Below are positions 1-5,170 of a DNA stretch of 5,396 nucleotides, piece by piece. The DNA is from Acetobacteraceae bacterium (GTDB taxonomy: Bacteria > Pseudomonadota > Alphaproteobacteria > Acetobacterales > Acetobacteraceae), in NCBI GenBank assembly GCA_947478535.1, contig CANJXD010000409.1:1-5396 (forward strand), in the 5' to 3' direction. The stretch's first letter is position 1. Every line of letters begins with the position of its first letter. The position numbers and the translations under genes are program-made. The notes beneath the pieces are model-generated. The model was given only the letters and a program-made list of their open reading frames with translations. It was not told the origin of the DNA and did no database searches.

Positions 1-417
1 CTCACGCTGCGCGATCCGGCGGCACTCGGGCGGCATTGCCTGGAGGGGCTCGCCCCCGGCTTCGCGGCGCGGGTGCAGCACGGGGATATCAGAGTGGCCG
101 GCCGCAACTTCGGTTCGGGATCGTCGCGCGAACATGCCGTGCTGGCGCTGAAGGGCGCGGGTATCGGCGCCGTGGTGGCGGAAAGCGTGGCGCGCATCTT
201 CTTCCGCAACGCGATCAACCTCGCCTTGCCGGTGATCGTCTGCCCGGAAGCCGCGCGGGCGCTGGCCGCCGGGGAGGCCGCGGTGATCGAGCCGGAGACG
301 GGGCGCATCCTGCAGGGCGGGCAAAGCTGGACGGCACCGCGCTTCCAGGGAGAGGTGGCGGCGATCCTGGCGGCGGGCGGGCTGGTGGCGCATCTCCGGC
401 GATCGCTCGCCGGCTGA
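1..417 (+). CDS. LeuD-like dehydratase small subunit (aconitase swivel domain), 5' end outside window
   Basis: Small subunit of a two-subunit aconitase-family hydro-lyase (3-isopropylmalate, homoaconitate or 2,3-dimethylmalate dehydratase type), which works with an Fe-S large subunit not present here. Frame 1 is open from the first base; 138 residues are visible before TGA at 415. The swivel-domain signature NFGSGSSREHA lies at visible residues 36-46, preceded by GDIRVAG and followed by ARIFFRNAINLALPV and a GGLV near the end, all in family order. Compared with short archaeal-type LeuD proteins (about 160-170 residues), only some 25-30 N-terminal residues are missing. It is shorter than the roughly 200-residue LeuD of leucine biosynthesis in most proteobacteria, so I infer a paralogue, perhaps catabolic. 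An internal GTG at 73 is not the start, because homology continues upstream of it. The family is secure; the substrate is not. Confidence 0.85.
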   Translation, partial: LTLRDPAALGRHCLEGLAPGFAARVQHGDIRVAGRNFGSGSSREHAVLALKGAGIGAVVAESVARIFFRNAINLALPVIVCPEAARALAAGEAAVIEPETGRILQGGQSWTAPRFQGEVAAILAAGGLVAHLRRSLAG

Positions 418-420
418 CAG

Positions 421-450
421 GCACCGCGGCGCACGCCGCCTGAGCGGTGC
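421..450 (+). terminator. Possible hairpin terminator after the LeuD-like gene
   Basis: GCACCGC (421-427) pairs perfectly with GCGGTGC (444-450). A further GGC/GCC pairing (428-430 with 438-440) is possible across a 3-base bulge. The hairpin begins four bases after the LeuD-like stop codon. No T-tract follows, so it is not a classical intrinsic terminator. It could aid termination, protect the mRNA 3' end, or be chance in GC-rich DNA. Confidence 0.3.
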
Positions 451-487
451 TCTCAGAGCCGTCTCCGCCTGCGGTTGGGGGGCAAGC

Positions 488-591
488 GACTTCGGTGCGG
501 CGCTTGATCTCGCCGTTGATGCGCCCGATGGGTTTGTGCTGTGGGTCTTGGCGCGGTGCTCGCGTGGGAGGTCGATGTAGGCCAGCACCTC
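488..591 (-). pseudogene. IS256-family transposase, short C-terminal fragment
   Basis: Read on the minus strand from 591, the sequence encodes EVLAYIDLPREHRAKTHSTNP. After one missing base near 528-531 it continues in another frame as IGRINGEIKRRTEV. This corresponds to the conserved C-terminal stretch of IS256 (mutator-type) transposases, usually close to HSTNPLERLNKEIKRRTDVV. The Glu normally found in the NPxERLN motif, probably the last acid of the DDE triad, is Gly here. Only about 35 of roughly 400 residues remain; no terminal inverted repeat or rest of the element was seen. The homology starts inside the DUF2793 remnant and stops near 488, before the usual GIFPNE. It is a dead scrap, not a gene. 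The family call rests on recalled consensus, not on a search. Confidence 0.75.
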
Positions 592-776
592 GCGCCGGCG
601 ATCCAGGCCTGGCCCTTTACCGGGCTGCCGGGTGGGGTGTTCAGCCCCACCTGCTGAACCACTGCCTGCTACAGCGCATCCACCCGGTTCAGGCCCTGCG
701 AAGGCGCGAGTTCCTTCTGCGCCTGCTGCACCGCGATGTAGGGCAGCGCCAGGCGCGGCGTCGTTGTTCCGGACAT
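592..776 (-). pseudogene. DUF2793 phage/GTA tail protein, N-terminal remnant with internal stop
   Basis: A minus-strand ATG (774-776) is preceded by a GAGGGAG ribosome binding site. The reading frame gives TPRLALPYIAVQQAQKEL, then NRVDAL, a TAG stop (669-671) and, in the same frame, VVQQVGLNTPPGSPVKGQAW. This is the characteristic N-terminus of DUF2793 proteins (family pattern TPRLxLPYIxxxQAQKxVTxNEAL...LDALVQ...P..G), which occur downstream of the host-specificity gene in alphaproteobacterial gene transfer agents and related phages. The TAG is one C-to-T change away from CAG. Homology ends at about 592, where an IS256-type fragment takes over, so most of the C-terminal half of the domain and any tail-fibre region are gone. 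The protein would be only 35 residues long as written; I call it a pseudogene. Confidence 0.75.
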
Positions 777-799
777 GTGCAACTCCCTCAGACCGTGGC

Positions 800-1191
800 G
801 ACCCGCGCCCATCCGCCCGCACCGTTCCGCCCGGCATGGAGACCGGCCTCCGTGGTGCTTTCCAGGGCGTCGGTCGTGTCGAACGGCGTCACGTCTAGCG
901 TGTTCGCCTCATCAATGAATAGCCAAGGTCCATCGACCAGCGTCCTACCGCAGGTGCCGATCAGACCCTGCCCAATGGGACAGGCGGTCTCGGCGAAGCG
1001 CACATTGTCCGGCGCCCGCAGCACCGCCGCCGAGCGCCAGCCCGCCCGCCCGCGAGAGAATCGAACCCCGCATCGTTGTCGAGCGAGGACAGCACCGGGA
1101 TGTCCATCAGCACCAGCATCGTCGCGACGATCGCCGGGAACGGCGCCGGCCACACCGGTGGGCTGGCTGGAAGTGACGCGGCAGTCTCCAT
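800..1191 (-). pseudogene. GTA gp15-like host-specificity (tail) protein, frameshifted internal fragment
   Basis: From 1191 leftwards one minus-strand frame reads VLMDIPVLSSLDNDAGF followed by LAGG. The homology then moves to a second frame, RAGWRSAAVLRAPDNVRFAE, and later LVDGPWLFIDEANTLDV and LESTTEAGLHAGRNGA. The order (LxDIPxLxDxDDxxGFY, then GWxGAxLxRS, then DxANTxxVxL, then LxSxTExxLLxGxNAA) matches my recollection of the C-terminal half of the large host-specificity/TIM-barrel tail protein of alphaproteobacterial gene transfer agents (RcGTA gp15 type). The frame change falls in a GGGC repeat. The next gene on this strand is a DUF2793 remnant, which is the expected neighbour. The N-terminal part and the last 150 or more residues are missing. 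An uninterrupted minus-strand frame of 165 codons (788-1285) covers the second half, but its first third is not homologous to anything I recognise. Confidence 0.6.
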
Positions 1192-1199
1192 CGGCTAAG

Positions 1200-1242
1200 T
1201 TGATTAGCGGCTGGACGCACAAAACTACCGCCGCCGTATGAT
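1200..1242 (+). promoter_or_regulatory. Candidate promoter for the Bug/crotonase/CoA-transferase operon
   Basis: TATGAT at 1237-1242 matches five of six bases of the sigma-70 -10 consensus and lies about 40 bases upstream of the first gene of the operon. No good -35 sits at the ideal distance: CTGGAC ends 20-odd bases upstream and TTGATT at 1200-1205 is too far. The region is locally AT-richer than its surroundings. A promoter here is expected because everything upstream is debris on the other strand, but the exact element is uncertain. Confidence 0.35.
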
Positions 1243-1260
1243 CCGGCACGAAATTCATAC
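1236..1260. promoter_or_regulatory. Inverted repeat GTATGA-N13-TCATAC, candidate operator
   Basis: GTATGA (1236-1241) and TCATAC (1255-1260) are a perfect 6-bp inverted repeat separated by 13 bases. It overlaps the candidate -10 box and lies just upstream of the Shine-Dalgarno sequence of the Bug gene. The position and two-fold symmetry fit a repressor site for a dimeric regulator. No regulator gene is present in the window, so this is only a candidate. Confidence 0.35.
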
Positions 1261-1283
1261 AGGCAAAAAGACGGAGGAAACCC

Positions 1284-2267
1284 ATGCATCGCAGGACCCT
1301 TTTGGGCAGCGCCTCGACGGCGCTGGCACTCGCTGTCGTCCCCGACGCCTCGGCACAGGAAACCTACCCGGCCCGCCCGATGCGGCTGCTGGTGCCCTTC
1401 TCCGCCGGCGGCACCACCGATGTCTTCGCGCGCAAGTACGCCGAGCGCATCGGGCGCGTGCTGAATCAGAGCGTTGTCGTCGAGAACAAGGCCGGTGCCT
1501 CGGGCGCTATCGCCGCAACAGAGTTGGCGCGCGCGCGGCCCGATGGCTACACGCTGTTCTTCGCCACATCCACCACGCTGGCGATCCTGCCCTCGATGAT
1601 GCGGCAACCAACCTATGACGTGGAACGCGACTTCATCCCGATCGCGCTGGTCGGCGTCACGCCGCTGCTGCTTTCCGTCAACGCCGCCGTACCGGCGCGC
1701 AGTCAGGCAGAGCTGGTCGCGCTGATCAGGGCGCAACCCGGCATGTTCTCCTACGGCACCTCCGGCGTGGGCAGCGCCAACCACCTGGCGGGGGAGCTGT
1801 TCAAGCTGCAAGCCGGCGGCATCGACCTGCTACACGTGCCTTACCGCGGGAGCGCGCCGGCGCTGCAGGATGCGCTAGCCGGGCGCAGCGGCGTCTTCAT
1901 CGATAGCTTCGTCACTCTGCTGCAGCACCATCGCGAGGGGCGCATGCGCATCCTCTCCGTGTTCAGCGAGACGCGGTCCGTTCTGGCGCCGGAGATCCCG
2001 ACGGCAAGCGAGGCCGGCTTGCCGGGCATGGTCGCCGGGTCCTTCCAGGTCGTCTGCGCCCCCATCGGCACGCCGCCGGCCGTGGTCGCGACGTTGGAAC
2101 GCGCAACCGCGGAAATCATGCGCGATGCCGCTTTCCAGCAGGAGCTTCTGGCGCTGTCGATCGAGCCGGTCGCGGACACGACGCCGGCAAGGACACGCGA
2201 TTACGTACGCAACGAGCTGGCGAAATGGGCGCCGATCATCCGCGCCACCGGCGTGACGCTCGATTGA
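1284..2267 (+). CDS. Bug/TctC-family tripartite tricarboxylate transporter substrate-binding protein
   Basis: Periplasmic solute-binding protein of the Bug family, expected to bind a carboxylate or similar small acid for a TctAB-type transporter or for sensing. It has 327 residues, the usual length. A signal peptide is clear: MHRRTLLG, a hydrophobic stretch (residues 9-20), then cleavage after ASA at about residue 24; the paired arginines could allow Tat export. Family motifs appear in order: RLLVPFSAGGTTDVFAR (34-50), VVVENKAGASGAIAA (64-78), RPDGYTL (85-91), YGTSGVGSANHLAGE (157-171) and HVPYRGSAPALQDALAGR (184-201). The ATG start is supported by GGAGG at 1273-1277, six bases upstream. No tctA or tctB is present, as is common for these orphan proteins. 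It is first in a three-gene run. The family is secure; the ligand is unknown. Confidence 0.95.
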   Translation: MHRRTLLGSASTALALAVVPDASAQETYPARPMRLLVPFSAGGTTDVFARKYAERIGRVLNQSVVVENKAGASGAIAATELARARPDGYTLFFATSTTLAILPSMMRQPTYDVERDFIPIALVGVTPLLLSVNAAVPARSQAELVALIRAQPGMFSYGTSGVGSANHLAGELFKLQAGGIDLLHVPYRGSAPALQDALAGRSGVFIDSFVTLLQHHREGRMRILSVFSETRSVLAPEIPTASEAGLPGMVAGSFQVVCAPIGTPPAVVATLERATAEIMRDAAFQQELLALSIEPVADTTPARTRDYVRNELAKWAPIIRATGVTLD

Positions 2268-2276
2268 GCCCCATAC

Positions 2277-2281
2277 AGGAG
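2277..2281 (+). promoter_or_regulatory. Shine-Dalgarno AGGAG deciding the crotonase start
   Basis: AGGAG lies nine bases before the ATG at 2291. The same frame is open further upstream to about 2225, inside the Bug gene, but that extension (SPIQETRP before the Met) resembles no crotonase N-terminus. The site therefore selects ATG 2291. Confidence 0.7.
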
Positions 2282-2290
2282 ACAAGGCCG

Positions 2291-3067
2291 ATGCGAACCG
2301 AATACACCACCCTCCGCCTGTCCGTGGCGGACCACATCGCGACGGTCGTCTTTGACCGTCCGCCGGTGAACGCGCAGAACCGCCGGACGCGGGAGGAACT
2401 GACAGAGCTGTTCGACGCGATCAGCGACAGGGCTGACATCCACGCCGTCGTGCTGACAGGCGCCGGCAAGGTTTTCTCCGCCGGCGCGGACATCAAGGAA
2501 CGCGTCGGCATGTCGGCGGCGGAAGGTGATTATATCCGCCACAACCGCATTACGCGCGAATACTTCTACGCGGTTCAGGACTGCGCCAAGCCGGTGATCG
2601 GTGCGATCAACGGCCCGGCGATCGGCGCCGGCTTCGCGCTGATGATGAGCTGCGACATCCTGGTGGCGACGGACGACACCTTCGTGCAAATGCCCGAGGT
2701 GAACGTCGGCCTTTCCGGCGGCATGAAGTTCCTGACCCAGCACTTCAGCCGGTCCTACGCCCGCTACATGTACTACGCGGCGGCACGCGTGCCGGCGTCC
2801 GAGCTCTATCGCCTCGGCATCGTCCAGGCCTGCGTCCCGCGTGAGGGGCTGATGGATGCGGCCATGGCGATCGCACGGGAGATCTCTGCGAAGAACCCGC
2901 TGGCGGTGCAGACGGCGAAGGCCGGCTTCAACATCACGCAGGAGATGCCCGACCGCGACGCCTACCGCTATGAGCAGACGCTGACCATCGCGCTGTCGCG
3001 CAACGAGGAAATGCGGGACGCGCAGCGCGCCTTCGTCGAAAAGCGCCCGCCGGCGGGCGGCGGCTGA
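2291..3067 (+). CDS. Crotonase-superfamily enoyl-CoA hydratase/isomerase-like protein
   Basis: Acyl-CoA-binding crotonase-fold enzyme of 258 residues, the normal length. Oxyanion-hole motifs are present: SAGADIKER (63-71) and INGPAIGAGFALMMSCDI (106-123). PEVNVGL (135-141) supplies Glu136, at the place of the first catalytic Glu (Glu144 of rat mitochondrial hydratase). The stretch SRSYARYMYYAAARV (153-167) aligns with the helix that normally carries the second catalytic Glu (Glu164), but Tyr159 falls there. Simple hydration of enoyl-CoA is therefore doubtful; an isomerase, hydrolase, lyase or unusual hydratase role is possible. The usual GAGGTQRL is replaced by SGGMKFL. It starts 23 bases after the Bug stop, and its TGA overlaps the ATG of the CoA-transferase, so the genes are cotranscribed. 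The superfamily is secure; the reaction is open. Confidence 0.92.
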   Translation: MRTEYTTLRLSVADHIATVVFDRPPVNAQNRRTREELTELFDAISDRADIHAVVLTGAGKVFSAGADIKERVGMSAAEGDYIRHNRITREYFYAVQDCAKPVIGAINGPAIGAGFALMMSCDILVATDDTFVQMPEVNVGLSGGMKFLTQHFSRSYARYMYYAAARVPASELYRLGIVQACVPREGLMDAAMAIAREISAKNPLAVQTAKAGFNITQEMPDRDAYRYEQTLTIALSRNEEMRDAQRAFVEKRPPAGGG

Positions 3068-4287
3068 TGGCGCGCCCCTTCGAGGGCATCCGCATTCTCG
3101 ACTTCTCCCAGGTCGTGTCAGGCCCCTTCGCGACGGGGCTGCTGACGCTGATGGGCGCGGATGTCATTAAGTTCGAGCGCCCACCAGGCGGCGACGAAAG
3201 CCGAAGCTTCTGCGCGAGCCCGGAGCTACTCGCGCTGGGTGCCGGTTCGGCCTTCATGGCGCTGAATGTCGGCAAGCGGTCCACGACCCTCGATCTCAAG
3301 CATCCGCAGGCGATCGAGGCGATCAAGCGGCTGGTGCGCGATGCCGATGTGGTGATCGAAAACTATCGGCCGGGCGTGATGGCGCGGCTCGGCCTCGGCT
3401 ACGATGCGCTGAAGGCGATCAAACGGGACCTGATCTACTGCTCCATCTCCGGCTATGGGCAGGAGGGGCCGGAGGCCGGCTCGCCGGCCTATGACGGCGC
3501 GATCCAGGCGGCTTGCGGCATCATGTCCATTACCGGCGCGCCGGAGGGCGGCCCGATGCGCGTCGGCTTCCCTTTCTCAGACGCGGCCACCGGGCAGTCC
3601 GCCGCACTCGCCATCGCCGGCGCGCTGTTCCGCCGGCAGGCGAGCGGGAAGGGCCAGTACATCGACATCGCGATGGTCGATGCAAGCCTCGCCATGATGA
3701 CACAGATCGTCGCCTTCTGCTCCGTCGCTGGCTTCGATCCTGGCCAGATCGGCAACATGGCGTGGAGCCGGAGGCCGACATCCGACCTGTTCCGATGCGC
3801 CGATGGGCATCTCATGCTCGTCGTGAACTCCGAGCCGCATTACGCAACGCTGTTTCGCACCATCGGCCGACCTGAGGTGCTTGAGGATGCGCGGTTCGCC
3901 ACCTGGGCGCTGCGGTCCGAACATGCCGTGGCGCTGCGTGGGATCATGGAAGCCGCGCTGGCGGCGGATACGGTGGAGAACTGGGAGCGCCGGCTGAAGG
4001 CCGCCGGCGTCGCGGCCGCCCAGGTGAAGTCGATAGGCGAGGCGTTGGCCAGCCCGCAATTGGCGCATCGCAATCTGCTGCTGACCGTGCCGGGCCCGAA
4101 GGGTGTGGACCGCCCGGTGACGGTGATGAACGCGCCTTTCCTCTGCGACGAGGACAGTCCCGGCACCGACCGGCCGCCGCCGGCCTGCGGCGAGCACAAT
4201 GACGTCGTGCTGGCCGAAGCCGGCTACACCGAACAGGAAATCGCGGCGCTGCACTCTGTCGGCGCCTTCTGGACCAAGCCCAGTTGA
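3067..4287 (+). CDS. CaiB/BaiF family (class III) CoA-transferase
   Basis: Transfers CoA from an acyl-CoA donor to a carboxylic acid through an aspartyl-CoA intermediate; cytoplasmic, acting as an interlocked dimer in this family. It has 406 residues, close to CaiB (405). The N-terminal motif GIRILDFSQVVSGPFAT (7-23) and GADVIKFERPPGGDESR (30-46) are typical, followed by VGKRSTTLDLKHP (68-80), VVIENYRPGVMARLGLGYD (95-113) and SISGYGQEGP (126-135). Asp172 in VGFPFSDAATGQ aligns with the catalytic Asp (about 169) of formyl-CoA transferase and CaiB. The start ATG overlaps the crotonase stop (TGATG) and lacks a strong Shine-Dalgarno sequence, which suggests translational coupling. Together with the crotonase and the Bug protein it would activate an imported acid for degradation. 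The family is secure; the acid and donor are unknown. Confidence 0.95.
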   Translation: MARPFEGIRILDFSQVVSGPFATGLLTLMGADVIKFERPPGGDESRSFCASPELLALGAGSAFMALNVGKRSTTLDLKHPQAIEAIKRLVRDADVVIENYRPGVMARLGLGYDALKAIKRDLIYCSISGYGQEGPEAGSPAYDGAIQAACGIMSITGAPEGGPMRVGFPFSDAATGQSAALAIAGALFRRQASGKGQYIDIAMVDASLAMMTQIVAFCSVAGFDPGQIGNMAWSRRPTSDLFRCADGHLMLVVNSEPHYATLFRTIGRPEVLEDARFATWALRSEHAVALRGIMEAALAADTVENWERRLKAAGVAAAQVKSIGEALASPQLAHRNLLLTVPGPKGVDRPVTVMNAPFLCDEDSPGTDRPPPACGEHNDVVLAEAGYTEQEIAALHSVGAFWTKPS

Positions 4288-4375
4288 GGAGAAAGTTGGC
4301 CTGGGAAATTCGGACAGCCCGATAATCGGATTTTTTGCCTGACAGCGACGCTTCCGCCGCGGATCAGGAGAGACC

Positions 4376-4650
4376 ATGACGAAGCGAACCCGCCGGACGC
4401 ACAGTGCCAGCTTCAAGGCGAAGGTGGCGCTGGCTGCCATTAAGGGCGAGAAGACGCTGACCGAGTTGGCCAAGCTGTTTGACGGGCATCCGGCGCTGCC
4501 GGGGTTTTCGGCTCCGGCCCTGATGCCACTGAGACCGCGCCTTTGTTCGACGTGACGCTGCTGTATGCGAAGCTCGGGGAGCTGACGCTAGAGAAGGATG
4601 TTTTATCCGGCGCGCTCAGCAAAGCGGACCTGCTGCGCGCAAAGCGATGA
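4376..4650 (+). pseudogene. IS3-family transposase OrfA remnant (internal deletion and frameshift)
   Basis: OrfA is the DNA-binding half of IS3-family transposase. After AGGAG (4366-4370), ATG 4376 opens MTKRTRRTHSASFKAKVALA and then KGEKTLTELAKLFD, the helix-turn-helix region typical of the IS407 group. The usual continuation (HPNQITQWKxQLLEG) is missing. Homology resumes in another frame near 4490 with AAGVFGSG, then LYAKLGELTLEKDVLSGALS and LLRAKR before TGA 4648, which is the leucine-zipper end of OrfA. About a dozen codons and the frame have been lost. Translated from the ATG, the product ends early, at TGA near 4552, after the frameshift. It is called a pseudogene because the recognition helix region is incomplete. 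Confidence 0.85.
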
Positions 4651-4742
4651 TCGAGCGCGGCACCGTACTGCCCCGTCCTGTGCCTCCGGCGCGGCTGGCG
4701 ATCATTTGACGGATTGATGAGCTGCATCTGGAGCACCGCTTC
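4647..4742 (+). pseudogene. IS3-family transposase OrfB remnant (start only)
   Basis: OrfB would carry the DDE catalytic core. ATG 4647 overlaps the OrfA stop as ATGA, the normal arrangement. The frame reads MIERG, then jumps straight to LPRPVPPARLAII, an in-frame TGA (4707-4709) and RIDELHLEHRF. In intact relatives MIxRxHALP...ISRGSVYYLPRPV...DLAxMRRIDELHLExPFAG is continuous, so about 20 codons are missing after MIERG, possibly by recombination between two RG-encoding sites. Homology ends at about 4742, where integrase sequence begins. None of the DDE residues is left. Confidence 0.8.
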
Positions 4743-5128
4743 CGCTCTCCGCCCCCGCGCTCGACATGCTGTCGGCGATGCGCCCGGAAAAGCCCACGGC
4801 CGACGATCTGGTCTTTCCGGCGCCCCTTTTCGGCAAGGCCCTGTCGGACATGACGCTGAGCATGCTTGTGCGCGGGATGAGCACCGATGGCCTCGCCGAT
4901 GGCGAAGCATCGCGATGGCGTGACGGCCACTGGCCGTGCCGCGGTTCCGCAAGCTTCCGCTCGACCTTCCGAGATTGGGCCGGGGAAACGAGGCCGGAGG
5001 GGCGAGAGGTTGTCGCGCGTGCCCTCGCCCACAGCGTCCGTGACAGGGTTGGGGCGGCCTCTGCCCGCTCTGACCTGCTGGAGAAGCGGAGGCCGCTGAT
5101 GGAACGGGGGGCCTGGTGCCGCGACCTG
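4739..5128 (+). pseudogene. Tyrosine recombinase (phage/island integrase), C-terminal remnant with active site lost
   Basis: C-terminal catalytic portion of a tyrosine integrase of the P4/prophage type. Starting near 4739, one frame reads LSAPALDMLSAMRP, DDLVFPAPLFGKALSDMTLS, then FRSTFRDWAGETRP, ALAHSVRDRV and SDLLEKRRPLME. These match family positions: the second Arg box (usually HGFRSTFRDWA), the H/W box (ALAH) and the end (AAYxRxDLxEKRRxLMExWA). Key residues are gone: the His of HxxR is Ala (4949-4951), and the nucleophilic Tyr is Ser (TCT, 5060-5062). The N-terminal core-binding domain and the first catalytic Arg are absent. No stop codon ends the protein at the usual place; the frame stays open to the window edge across an unrelated minus-strand gene, so the continuation is meaningless. 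No att site or tRNA is visible. Confidence 0.8.
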
Positions 5129-5137
5129 GCACCGGGC
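5111..5137. terminator. Strong hairpin between integrase remnant and GST-like gene
   Basis: GCCTGGTGCC (5111-5120) pairs with GGCACCGGGC (5128-5137) over ten base pairs with one G-T wobble, around a 7-base loop. It lies 34 bases beyond the stop of the minus-strand GST-like gene and at the 3' end of the integrase remnant. Neither side has a T-tract, so an intrinsic terminator is possible but unproven. Confidence 0.35.
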
Positions 5138-5170
5138 CTGCCTCGTCAAACGGGCCGGCGCTTGGCCAAT

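Larger units (their letters stand above)
4297..4742 (+). mobile_element. IS3-family (IS407-like) insertion sequence, degraded
   Basis: Remnant of an IS3-family element that begins within about 10 bases of the CoA-transferase stop. The left end is probably at 4297, where a sequence starting TGGCCTGGGAAATTCGGACA resembles IS3-family ends (TG first), though I cannot match it to a named IS. It contains orfA and the start of orfB, each shortened by an internal deletion. The rest of orfB, including the DDE core and the right end, is missing and replaced by integrase sequence near 4740. It cannot move on its own. Confidence 0.75.

Noticed and set aside
129..140. A 12-base match, GAACATGCCGTG, shared with 3920-3931 in the CoA-transferase gene
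   Set aside because: Both are coding for Glu-His-Ala-Val in unrelated proteins; a short match with preferred codons is expected by chance.
447..1241. Plus-strand reading frame of 264 codons across the debris region
   Set aside because: Its product is Arg/Pro/Ser-rich without recognisable domains and lies opposite clear phage and IS homology on the minus strand. It is a GC-bias shadow.
788..1285. Uninterrupted minus-strand reading frame of 165 codons starting beside the Bug gene start
   Set aside because: Only its second half resembles a tail protein, and that homology enters from another frame. The first part spans the operon leader and the operator candidate, so it is not taken as a gene.
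1238..1618. Plus-strand ATG 1238 frame overlapping the start of the Bug gene
   Set aside because: It has no ribosome binding site at a proper distance, an Arg-rich product, and full overlap with a secure gene in another frame.
4319..4336. CCGA-TAA-TCGG followed by six T residues, like a small intrinsic terminator after the CoA-transferase
   Set aside because: The stem has only four base pairs and lies inside the IS3 left end, upstream of its orfA, so function as the operon terminator is weakly supported.
3577..4473. Minus-strand frame of 298 codons antisense to the CoA-transferase
   Set aside because: It has no domain similarity and mirrors codon bias of the real gene on the + strand.
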